The notes under the pieces were generated by a model. The model worked only from the letters and a program-made list of their open reading frames with translations. It was not told where the DNA came from and did not search any database. Positions 34,871-46,510 of a stretch of DNA of 64,000 nt are shown one piece after another; position 1 is the first letter of the stretch, and the number at the start of each line of letters is the position of its first letter. The translations under genes were made by a program, and so were the position numbers. Origin of the DNA: Himantopus leucocephalus (lineage: Eukaryota > Chordata > Aves > Charadriiformes > Recurvirostridae); assembly GCA_003993805.1 (NCBI GenBank), contig RSEF01000017.1, positions 6,939,018 through 7,003,017 of the forward strand. The letters are read 5' to 3'.

Positions 34871-37800
34871 AAAAATCAAAAAAGATCTGTAGTCCTAAAG
34901 GATAAATTGTATTTCGGTAAGGTGGAAGAATGTTTATTTCGCCAAATTACAGTGGCCTGGAAGAGGAACTTTCAGTCCTGTTTCTGGCAACAGGCCAAAT
35001 GGTTACCAGTGATATAAATATAAGGAGACAATCTTGCTGAAGGTTGAGAAATCTCGGTTAAGCTTCAGTATTAATGGAATTGTGAGCAAACCCCCCTTGA
35101 GAAAAGAGAAATCTTCATTGTCTTTTATTTTTGGCAACGAAAGCCATTTGGTGAGGTGGAAAGCTTGAAAGTCCCCTTTTTTGCACAATAGCTTAATTCT
35201 GAGACTGAATTACACAGATCTGAAACATGAGCCTATAAAATTAACTGAGGTTCCCTTGATACCATACCAAGAGATTCAGTACTTTTCTAAGCATTTCAAA
35301 AAGACCTTTGGCAGCCTGCAGCTTTGGGTATTCTATCCCTCTGTCAGTCACTTTATCAAGCCACGAGGTAATACATTTTAACTCTAAACTTCATCTCTAG
35401 TGAATGGATTGCATTTGTTCTTAATACAGTAACTCTGCTAGTTCAATGCATTAATTTTCTGTGGCAGCCACCATATTGCTGGGACTAGGGGCTTATGTGG
35501 GAACCATGGGAGTGGAAAGCATGAATCTCTACAGCCTGAGAGACGCTGGGTCCTCTGGAACATAGACACAGAGATCTAGGAGAGGATTTTCTGATTTAGA
35601 GATACTGCTAATCAGAATGGCCATTTACCTCAAAGGCAAGAGATCTTAGCACATACTAATTGCAGTGTAGCCTAGACCTTTAGGTATGGAAATAACTTCT
35701 TCGTGTGTATAGGCTGATTGACCTGAATGTGGCTACTTAGGTATGCAGTCTAACTCGCATCTGGAGATCATTTTAAGCTCTGGGCCTATGTCTTTTTCAT
35801 GGTATCCATTAATTTCAGAATCTTAAGTGTATACTGTAATTTCTCTTTCTTCTCGTCTCTGTGAAGTAGAGGACAGCCACTGTAAATACTTTGCTCTCTA
35901 AATTTCAGTTATGGCTGAGATAGGACTTTGGATGATCTATTTATTCGAAGATAGGTCCTTTAAGAGCCTTCTTTACTAAAATGCTCTTTGTGTATTTTAT
36001 AAACTTCATCTTAACTGTTGAAGTTCCTTAAAGGAGATACCAAAAGCATTCCCAGTAGAGTAAAATAATTGTGCAGATTGTAATTTTTAGCCAGTCCTAA
36101 AAAATATGTACATCCTTAGTCCAAGGGAGCTGCTTTCATTTCAGGAAAATGAAATTGAAGTTGTAATTCCTTTCTTTCTCCAAATTAGAACTTATTTCAG
36201 ATTTAGATTAATTTTTTTAATATAGCATGCAAGGATAAAGCTGTACAATGCTTCTGAATGTTAATGGGAATCATAACTATATTTCTGTGTGTTGTGCTAA
36301 AAAATTCTCCCTTAGTTTTTGCTTGTATGCACATTCATTTTATTTGGTGGGACATACTACAAAATTAAGGGCTGAATGAAAGTAAATATTATATAGCAAT
36401 ACCAGAAATAATAAGTTCTGTCATTTTGCTAATCCTCCTCTCCCAGGGATAACAAAGAATGAATTTACATTAGTAAACACTAACAAGAATTCATTACTGC
36501 CCTCACAAGAGGCTTGGAGAAAATGAAAGAACATAGTGTACTGAAGAGGAAAGATGAGTAAAGAATCCTTACTGTGTTGCTACAGAGCTACAACCAGGGT
36601 AATACAAAGGAAAGATTCTCACGCTATTATTGACTACATTCAGTTTCAAGAAAATCGCATTTAAATAGAGTTAGCTTAGCCAATACCAGACAATTAGAAC
36701 TTCAAAATTCTCATTGCATTTCTGGTTACAGACCCAGTAAGCATAGTTGTTCCTTTGGGTGAGGAATCATGCAAGTGATATTGTCACAGAATACTCTGGA
36801 ACCAAAGACAGACTGTGAGAAATGTTGCACTCAAATCATTACTAGTCAAATGAAACAAGTGCCATAAAATCTTGAGGGCATGCCTCATATATTCTTAAAA
36901 TGCTTGCCCTGGGGAGTGATCTCAGTGTGGTTTCCCTCCTTGTGGACACAATTGATTGCATACAATTAGTCATTTAAGTTACGCCAACAGGGTATGTTGT
37001 GGTGTCATAAAAAGCCTCAAAAAACAGCTTATTCAAAGCTAACTCGTTATTGAGTTATTGAGGCTGTCCACTGTCTATTCTGTTCTAGTTCTGGTTCACT
37101 AACTCAGATCTCTTCTTGGTTTTAGGATTCACAAACATTCTTTGTATTGGTTTTTTCCCTGTAATGCTGCTTCATGTATACAACATGTATTTCAAGAACA
37201 GCCCAGACAATTCTTTTATTCACCCCAGAAGGCAACTCAGTGCATTCCCATTTTCTGTATTTTCCAGTGTTTGCTGTCTCATAAAGACCTTACCTCTTGC
37301 TTTATCAAATTTCTCAATTTTGTATATAGTGATTTATTTTGCTTGATGAAGGTACCATAGATATTTTTGAGCCCATTAATTTTTTAATTCCCAGGACATT
37401 CTAGTCTACAGTTGGTGCACACTAGATACTCAAAAATGCATTTTCAGTGAAAAGTTCAGCAACCTGACTGCTTTCTGTCTGTCATAAACATAGAGTTGTT
37501 CCATGGACAACCAGTCTGAAATGCACAGACTTTTCCTTTAGGATATTGTGGTTTTCACTGAAACTAGGCAATTATTGCTAACTATAATCTGGGCAGAAGA
37601 TTACCAGCGTTGGAGTTTGATACCAGTCTTCTGGTCACTAACTCCAGTTAGTTTAAATCTTAGTCAGTAATGCAAAATTTAGCACATGCCATTTGCTTGG
37701 GCAGCCTACGAAGACTTCCATTTGGAGTAAGAGGTGAGCGTAGCGGCCAGAACCCTTCCCTAGACAGCAAGACAACTCACATAAATTAATTCATTCAGTT

Positions 37801-39471
37801 TGAGTCCTGAAATGTTGTGAAGAGACTGTTCCGTAGACTGGTCCTCGCCTCCTAATAATTCAGGCTATGGACAAATGATGTGTTATGTAGATAGCCCCTT
37901 CATACACCCCACTGGTTTGATGAAGACTTTGTGCAGAATCGTGTCCCCAGGTTGCTGTAATTCTGAGAGGGCTAGACTGCCTTCTGGACCTGTCTCATTG
38001 ACAACATGCGCATGCAGTAATTTAAAGCTCCATCTGTAGTATCTGTGTTCACCATTTTAAATATGTCTGTCAGAATTTGATACCCCATGAGGAGGAAAAA
38101 CCCCACAAACCTGCAGAAAGTGTTTCTGCTTTTTTTTTGCCCCCCTGAATGTCCCTGGTGTTTGCCCCGTGAGATGTTTGCATTTTATTAATGAAAATAG
38201 AAGCAGAAGCATTCTGGCATTGGGGGCATCACAAAAAATAGGAAAGGTCATCACTCAGTTGAAAAGAAATTTGCATGCCATTCTGTCTGTTCAATTTTTC
38301 GTGTTTTCATGGTAAAGTAGCATGGAGTGGTCACTGCTAATTAATGTATGTTTGAAAGGCTGCAATAAATGGAGCCAAGAAAAATGAAATGACAGAAAAA
38401 CAGCATGAAGAGCCAGGGGGGAAAAACCAAAAGCGCTCCCAAACCAGTGAGATTCTGATTTTCAGCTGGGAGAACTGCTATTAGTTTGGGTAATTGTTTT
38501 TTTTCCACCAAAATGAAGGTGCAGGTGGTAACGTAACGAGAGCTGATTCATGGGAGACGGATAACATTGCACTGTTTGCAGCCTGTTAGAGTTGAACACA
38601 CACAATCTGTGTTGTTTTTTCCCCTTCCTTTTTCTGTTTTTAAAGTAGTAATATCTGAAGCTGTCCCCAATGGCAGTCTGCACGTGGGGGGTGCAATCTG
38701 GAATTCCCTAATTTCTCCTATTTTCTAATAAAAACTATTACTGTACAAATGTAGATATTTTTTCCCTTATTTTAAATTGGAACGGTTTTAAAGGGGTGCT
38801 TTTTGGTGCAGCCTCTGAAAGTTGGGGTCCCCTGGTGATTGTGATCACAGTCTCACCGAAAACACTTGGGTGGGGGGTTTTTTTTTGACATCAAATTAAT
38901 ATTCTCATCACTAAGTGTGAAGTAAAGATTTGACAATAGAGCAGCTTCCTCTTTGTTAAAAAACTTGCAAAGAGTTTCGGAGTTGAAAGGCTGAGTAAAT
39001 CTTTATATCTGAGGAGGTAAGCTTAGTGTTATTTCTTGTTTTTAACAGCGCTGTACTGGCGAGCTGCAAGCTGTCTGAACATTGGAGAGAGACCCTTTGG
39101 GAGCTCCATTGGTTTTCAGCAAGTCTTTGCATGCAGTGTGTTTGTACTAGCTGAAGACAGCGCATGGCTCTCTAAATAATTTACAAGTTGATTAATAGAC
39201 TCACATGGGTATAATTAGAAGAGGGAGAGACAGCAGCTACAGTAACGGGTACAGTGCTTGGGGGAACTAGAGACTTTATTTTTTTTAAAGAAACTTTCTA
39301 GGGTGCTGGGCGTTTGAAGATAAGTTGGGAAGAGCTCAGTGCCTCTTCTCTTTTGAAGTGGAAATAGGACAGTTTGAATCCGTCGAGTTTAATTTTTCAC
39401 AAGCTTTAGGGGCCCTGCAGTGCAACTCCCTTTTTATTATTGAAAAAAACTCTCCATTTTTCTTTCATTTT

Positions 39472-39502
39472 TCACACACATGCACACACACGCACACACA
39501 CA
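39472..39502. repeat. CA-type microsatellite
   Basis: An interrupted CACACA run with TG and CG interruptions, 31 bases. No gene context beyond intron 10. Confidence 0.9.
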
Positions 39503-40154
39503 GAGCCCAAACAGTAGCTAATAAACAAATTGATTTTCTACTTTATTTAAGTTGGTTTTATAATGGTGCTATATGTTCACCTATATGTGCACCTCAATCA
39601 CAAATATACTGTGTAAAGTTACAGAGATATTTATGAATACACCATACTTTAATTTATGCATTTTTAAGAAACCTTCACCTCTGTTTGACAATGCTTTTGA
39701 AGTAGCTCCGTTTTTCAAGTCAAACTTTTGACTTTTCCTCTGGGACTGCTACAAAGGTTTTTTTATGGAAAATAGGTAGCAGTCTTTTTTCCTACTAGGA
39801 GAAAATTGGTGGTCAAGAGAACAAAATAAAATTTAAATATTTTTTTTTTCTGTTTTAGGTGTCCATATTTTAATAAAAGATGCAAGGTTGTAGAATAGAA
39901 AGTTTTACATGAAGGCATATAGGCAGTAAGTTGTCATCTTCTTTCCTGAATTTTACTTTTTTCATGTGTTGAATCACAACAATATGATACATTAGAGTCC
40001 CCTTTTCCTTTATTTGAAAATCTATTTTTCTTTATTCTATACAACATGCAACAATCAAAATTGTCATAACTGGCTAGCAGATATTCGGGGCTGAAGTAAC
40101 ACTGAAGAGATTCAGTGTACAAAGACGTTTTTAAAGGCGATCCCACTTAAGATT

Positions 40155-40213
40155 TAAAAAACAAACAAACAAAAAAAAACAACACACACAAAAACCAAAA
40201 AACAAACCAAAAA
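40155..40213. repeat. A-rich low-complexity patch (AAAC-type)
   Basis: A run of AAAC, AACA and A-homopolymer units with no poly-A-tailed element recognisable upstream. Confidence 0.85.
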
Positions 40214-41357
40214 CCAACACTGAATGCCAGACCAGACAAAATAAATGTGATTTTATTTAAGAGTCTAGCGTGGTAGTTTTTTGGAGGAATTGTGATCAGT
40301 CAGTTAGTGGATATGGTCCTACCTATATAAATTTTGCCAGTGAGATGGTTTTGCAGCAGTATTCACCATTATCATTGTTATTAGAGTATCGATAGTCCAG
40401 TATTAGGCAGGATAACTCACAGGGGTAGTGCTGCTGGAGCCTGGGGGTTTGCGTGAGGGAGGAAGTAAAACAGGTTGTAAGTTAAAACGTACCAGGTGCC
40501 CAGAGTTCCCGTTTTTGGTCAGTGGGCATCACTGTGGTACCACAAATCCTCATGGATTTGAGTGAAGTTGTGGCCCTTGGCCATAGAGGGCCTCATGGTT
40601 GTCAGGGGCTTTTAAACAGCGAAGCACAATATAAATGCCACGTATTAATCTTTTATATTTATTTTGATCTTTATTGCTGACAGTCATTCTTAAAAACTTC
40701 GAAATGTGGTGTTTCCTTTCCTGCTACTCTTCTTGCAGCACTAGCTCCTCAGCAAAGAGCTGCTGACTTGAATTCTGTTTGTTTTTCTGTTTGGAGTTTG
40801 GGATGGGGAAATCACTTGAGATTTTTTTAAGAAAATGGGAAGGAAAAACACGTTGCATATTGGCAGCATCCCCGTTTATGATCTTCGGAGTTTAACATCA
40901 AATTCTGGCTTTGGCTTTATTTTGCTGGGTGCTGTACATACAGAATCCGGCTCCTGTATGAAACAGAGATTTTTTTATGGCAAGCAAAACATTTAATAGC
41001 TGTTGTGTATCGCTTTACGTTTTTTAATGTCCCTTTAATGTGGCTGGTAGGTGTCAGGAGTAGCGGCAAGGGGAGGCACAGGACTGGGCAGCCGATCTCG
41101 CTGTTGGGGATCTAGAGCACGCGCTGGCACCAGGCATCACTGGTGAGGCGCAGCAGAGCCCTTACCGTCCTCTCTTCTCAGCACGTGGGGAATCCGTATT
41201 TGGTGTAGAAGGCCAAGATGTTTTGCAACAAGATAATCAGACTAAATTTATTCTTTTTTTAATATTATCACTGTCAAAAAGGGTTTTGTAGGCCAAATTT
41301 TGTCCTACCACAAGCCCTGTATTCTTCAGCAGAGCTTGAACTAGTTTAGAAGTAAGG

Positions 41358-41457
41358 NNNNNNNNNNNNNNNNNNNNNNNNNNNNNNNNNNNNNNNNNNN
41401 NNNNNNNNNNNNNNNNNNNNNNNNNNNNNNNNNNNNNNNNNNNNNNNNNNNNNNNNN
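41358..41457. other. Assembly gap, exactly 100 N
   Basis: One hundred N of unknown true size, immediately left of a C-run and a CpG-rich block; the missing DNA is probably GC-rich and hard to sequence. Confidence 0.98.
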
Positions 41458-41660
41458 CCCCCCCCGGGAGGATGCGCCGCCCGTCGCCTGGCTGCATCGG
41501 GGGCAAACCCGGGCCTTTTCCTCCCGCCGCCGCCCCCCGTTTGCCTGGAAGGCGCAGTTGGATTATTTTTTGTTGTTTACACTCGGCACAGTTGGCTGCG
41601 GCCAAGCGGGAAACCAGCCTGCTCCCACCCGCCCGGTGCGCTGGCAGGGTTAGATCAAAC
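41458..41660. other. Isolated GC/CpG-rich block in intron 10
   Basis: Right of the gap the sequence is C-rich and CpG-rich (for example GATGCGCCGCCCGTCGCC at 41471-41488), unlike the AT-rich intron on both sides. It falls off near 41660. It may be the right half of an intragenic CpG island (a promoter or enhancer of another transcript), half hidden by the gap. Frames at 41237-41605 (-) and 41472-41693 (+) give no recognisable product. Confidence 0.6.
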
Positions 41661-44600
41661 TATCGAGCAACCCACCTGACGGCAAATCACTGATAAATCC
41701 TTCTCAAACACACTAAAAACAAATTTCTGAGGACCTTAATGTGGGCAAGAAAATAGAATACTTCTCTGAAAGACCCAAATAAAATGACCCGTTGTGAATA
41801 ATGCCGAGCTTATAGAGCAATAAGATAAGCAAACCTCATGCTTTGCTGAATTTAGGATTGACAGGACAATCCAGGAAAGTAGCCTTTGGCGGTAGGTTAT
41901 ACTCTGGGCAAGATGTTAACTGTCAAGTACTGGGATCAAGCCTCAGGCATCTGAATTAGCTGTGAAAGTCGTCAGACCTAGCTAAAAAAAAACACCTCCA
42001 AGAGAAGGAAGGATAAGGGTAAATGGACAATATTGTTAAAAGGACCTTAAACTTTTTACAGCACAAAGCTGACAGAATTTACATCTGCAAATGTGTTTAT
42101 GCTGCACTTAGAATCAAGGTTTTATAGGTTTGGAGAAGTGAGTCAATACCCTTCAAAAGTCTGTTTTAAAGGGAAATATATGGAGGAGGAATCAGTTTAA
42201 ATATGATAATTGTATAGCTTGGAGCACTGACAGCACTGAAGCTATTGGAGAATAGTGCCCTGTAGTCTCTCAAGTAGTGTTTTTGCATTTCAGACTGTGC
42301 CTTTAATGTTCTGTTACTTTTGTCTTGAGCAGATGGTATGATTTTGTCAACTGATTGCCTGATACGGTTTTCTATTAGTCCTGCAGATCTATGGGTTGGG
42401 TGAGAGCTAATAGGCCACGCTCCTATGAGTTTCCTGAGGAAGTACTTTTCATGAGAAGTACCTTATACTTGTGAAAACCTTTGAAGCTCTGGGAAGTAAA
42501 TTTATTTTTTAAATGGTCTGCTGGAAGGTGCTGGTTGACAGCCCTGGAGACAGAAAACCTCCAGGTGTCCATGCAGCAGTTCCAGCATGAACAGCAGCAC
42601 TTTAAGCCTCTGTTCTTTGTACCCTGCCTGATCGTACCCTTGAATTGATTAGATCGCTTTTTGGGTCCACAGCTGCTAATTCAGCTGTGTAGCCTAGACC
42701 ATTAACGTGGTCGAGGCAGGGTGGGAGATAAGGGAGACATGGTGTGTGGTATTGATGTTAGGGGAGAATGTATGCGTGAATGAATTACAGTTCTATATGG
42801 AGCTGGTTGTGGCCTCATTCTGCCACGTATACCGTTTCTGAGGTTCACCACGACCTTGGTCCACAGCTACGTACGGTGCTCTCAGCTCAGGGTCTCACTG
42901 TAGCTCAGCAGCTCTACAGCATTACTTCTAAGGGGGGAATTTTACTCCTGTACCTTGATTTCTCGCCTTAATTGAGATGTGCTTCCACGTTACCTAATCT
43001 GGATATCTCTTTGTAGCACATTGTAGTTTTTACAAGAAACTTATCTTTGGACTTCTCTAATGATAAAGTAAAATCTCTCTAGAGTCTCATTCCCCCAACT
43101 TTCAGAGTTGGAAACTCACACAAGCTTATGTTGAAAAGGAATTGATTATTCAAAGCTCTTGTGCTTCATAATCTACTTAAAACATGTAGATTGACTGTCT
43201 CGTCAGAAAAGCTCTAAATTTTATTTTGCTATACAGCCCACTGGGTCATGTGCTTAAGGCCATGAGACCTCTGGCTAGTTACTTACAGACTGTGTACCCC
43301 TCCAATTACAGGTTATTAATTTGCCTTACATTCAAGAGACAGTTCCACATGAGTGAAAAGGAATACCGTACTGCAGAGTTCTTCATTACCTACTCTGTCT
43401 GTACCACAGCAAAATAAGAATAATACTGATTTCTTTCTTCCTTTTTTTCTCTTCTTTTTTTTTTTGTTTCCCCTCTGGTCTGTGGAAGATGTTTTACAGT
43501 TTTAATGCAGCTGTTTTAAGTGTGACTGTTCCTGTTCAAGGGCAGCTGATGTACTTTGTAATGCCATTGAACAGCCAACAAGCTATGTTCCCCTATTGTG
43601 TTGAAGTGATAGGTATGTTTGCTAATCAAGAGGAGAGCAGAGCTCGCTGTCTGACTTGTTTATGTTTTATTTCTCACCATCAAGCTTTAGAGGGAGGCAC
43701 AGAAAATATGTAAGCATCTATATTATTCAGTGATATATATATGTAGATGTGTGTAGAAACAACCTGAAGTGCATTGCTGCTATCTTCTAGTCAGTCATAC
43801 CTGAAATTAGCAAGGTGTCGGGGTTACCACATATCCCCAGAATTACTCAAAATTCCCCCAACCTGGCATGCAATTAGCTAAACTGTTAATTAATTGTCAC
43901 TGCATCTTGATATTTTTTTTTCTTTTTGTGATTGCTTCAGTTTTGTTCAAAAGTAGCGACCAAAGTACAGGATTTGGATCATCAGGATTCACAGAAGGCC
44001 TATGGGAAGTGATCAGATTGAGGAGATGCTGCCTGGTTCCCATCACAATTGCTTTTTAATTTTCTTGTAGGCTGTAGTGTTTCTCCTCCCCATATGCAGG
44101 ACGGGAGAAATTTGGCCCCTGAAACTGGAGAATCTCCGACAATCTGCTAGAAGCTCAACAGTGCAGTATACCCACTTATTTCTCTGTGCCATTCCTGGGG
44201 CTTTCAGCCTCTGCCATGATTCCCTGTTCATCTCACAGGGATGTCGGCTCCAGCAGAACCCTACCTTCGTGCAGTTTTACTCTTGGGTTTGTGGGTTTCA
44301 TTCAAATCCCTTGCAAAATTGTCTTTAAGCGTTCCGAAAAGGTTTCAAAAAAAAAAATGTAATTTGGCCTCTCTGCATATCCATGTTAATGATTCCAGTA
44401 GGAATCATGATAAAATAACATGCATCACGGCAGAGCGTTTAGTGCTGCAGCCAAAAATTCAGGACTACCAGGAAAATTCCATTGGTCTTTGTATGGAATA
44501 TATTTTTGGGAAAGAGAAGGTGGGAAGTTTGGGTTTTTTTCTTTCTTCTTACCAGGGTGTCTTCATTTTGTATTAGTTCTTGTAACCTGGAGGGTAGGGG

Positions 44601-45501
44601 AGAACTGCCCTGCAAGGAGCACTGAAATTCTCCCGTTATCCTCTCTATCCCTGCCTGCAGCTCAGGACTCAGATAGATAAGTATCATCTGTCTAATAACA
44701 TTTCTGCCTGCTGCTGCTGCACTTTTGTATAGTTAATTTTATGAATCCCATTTTTAACGGAATGCTTAGTTTTGCATTGTCATTTTGCTCTCTGACGAGT
44801 GTCTGGTTTTATTCTATTGCTTTTTTCTTCTAGCAGATGGAGAATATTACTCTCCTTAACTTGTTTTTTTTATAATGTGAAGTGGGTATTCTCAATTAAT
44901 ACACTAATCTGTTTTCTAATTAATTCCCTGCGGTTTTCCTCCCTTTTTGCTGGTACATTGAATCCTGAGTGCGATTCTGTAAACTCAGTAATTTGATTAC
45001 TTAAAGGAGAAGTAATGAATTTCATGATAGAGGTGTAAGTCTTTAGGAAATGTTAAATTTCAAGAAGCAAATAGATTCTATTATTGCAGTTTAAAACCTG
45101 CTTGTACCCAGGGTATAAATGTGCACTGATAATAATATACTCTACTAAAATACAGGCGCATTCCTGTCAGCTAGTCCTAAAGCGAATTGCATTGTTAGAA
45201 ATCTGACACATATTCTCTCCTACAAGCACTTGTTGTATTTTTGTATGCAGATGCAATGGCAGGGTGAGTATCAAAACATCAACATTCCATGATGTGGATT
45301 TATGTAGCATTTTTTATTGCTTGTTTCCAGTAGAGGCAACAGTGTATTAGACATACTGTACAAATAAAGATAAGGGACTCTCATTGCTACTTGAAAATTG
45401 TTTTGGCTGCTTTTTTGAGGAGTGGCTTGAGGTGATTTTGCTGACCTTTCTTTGTGGTCATTTGACACTAAACCTGACACATTGGAAGAGTCCTTGCAAA
45501 A

Positions 45502-45559
45502 TTTATAGTCACTCTTATTGAACCTAATCATTTATAGTCACTCTTACTGAACCTAATCA
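45502..45559. repeat. 29-bp tandem duplication
   Basis: The unit at 45502-45530 is repeated at 45531-45559 with one difference (TTATTG against TTACTG). It is a recent local duplication or an assembly slip. Confidence 0.9.
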
Positions 45560-46368
45560 TTTTATTTTTCTATAAAAAGGAAAAGAAAAAAAAAAAACAA
45601 AAACCCCCAAGATACATAAGTTTACATATCTCAGTTGAAATATTTTACTTTATGAAGGCTGTAGTGAAGGTATGGAGGATACCTCCTTACCACTGTATTC
45701 CATTAAATAGAATTTTAAAAACTGCATAGTAATTATAATCCCAGTCAGCATCTTGCTGATGTTCTCTCTTGCCTTAAAGAAAAATAATAATAGAGGAAAG
45801 AGAACTTCTATCTCTAAAATTAGGGAGTCATCAATGCAGTAATTACAGTAGTTGAAATACAATTTGGAAATTTATTTTCAGTTATAAAAGCTTCAAGCCT
45901 TTGGGTAAATCGGAGAAATACCACATCTAACCTGCTGTGGCAGAAGCATTATCATCTGCTAAGTTAAATACAGAATGCTACAGAAATTTCTTTCCTGTTT
46001 TAGGATTTTTTCTACATAACTCAGGTCATTATTTTTGCATTTTGATAAGATTATGTCACACACTTCATTGTGACATCAGCCCAGTATGGCTGAGAGAAAA
46101 AGTACACTGCAAAATTCTGTAGGCATCAGTTTTTACCAAGTACTTTGCTTTAGTCGTACAGCTCCGTATGAGTTTGGGGGTTTCATGATAGCACAGTAAA
46201 TACGCAAAGTCAACACTAACTCCTCTCTCCAAAATCTATCAATCATAAACAGGAATAATTCTTTGTGTTTTAGTTCTTGTAGCAGTCTGACTAGAAAAAG
46301 TAGTTTGTATCCTCCTTAATTGCAGACTCAGCATACAAAATAAATGTCATCTTTTTAATCCTTTGCAG

Positions 46369-46510
46369 TTCCAGACAACCTTGTTATGAAGATCCTGGCA
46401 GAACGCCTAAATGCACTAGACTGCATGACCAATGGTTGGGTGCTTTATGGCTTCCCAAGAGATGTAGAGCAGGGAGAACAGCTGCAAAAATCACATATTA
46501 TTCCAAACAG
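46369..46510 (+). CDS. AK8: AK8 exon 11: AMP-site core of domain 2 (residues 325-371 plus two bases)
   Basis: The 142-base exon, entered in phase 1 and left in phase 2 at CAG|GTAAGA, encodes VPDNLVMKILAERLNALD then CMTNGWVLYGFPRDVEQGEQ and LQKSHIIPN. Human reads [48 protein letters not shown]. The GFPRD motif (352-356) keeps Arg355, the AMP-contact arginine of active adenylate kinases, unlike domain 1. This is the last exon found. The LID and C-terminal helices of domain 2 (about 107 residues in human) are missing from the window. Confidence 0.96.

Larger units (their letters stand above)
34193..46368 (+). other. AK8: AK8 intron 10 (12.2 kb)
   Basis: Donor GTAGGG, acceptor CTTTGCAG. It contains an ancient repeat tail (about 34785-34870), a candidate conserved block (about 38320-38690), a CA-type microsatellite (39472-39502), an A-rich patch (40155-40213), a 100-N gap next to an isolated GC-rich block (41358-41660) and a 29-bp tandem duplication (45502-45559). 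No coding exon was recognised; the many open frames of 60-122 codons have no recognisable domains. Confidence 0.8.
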
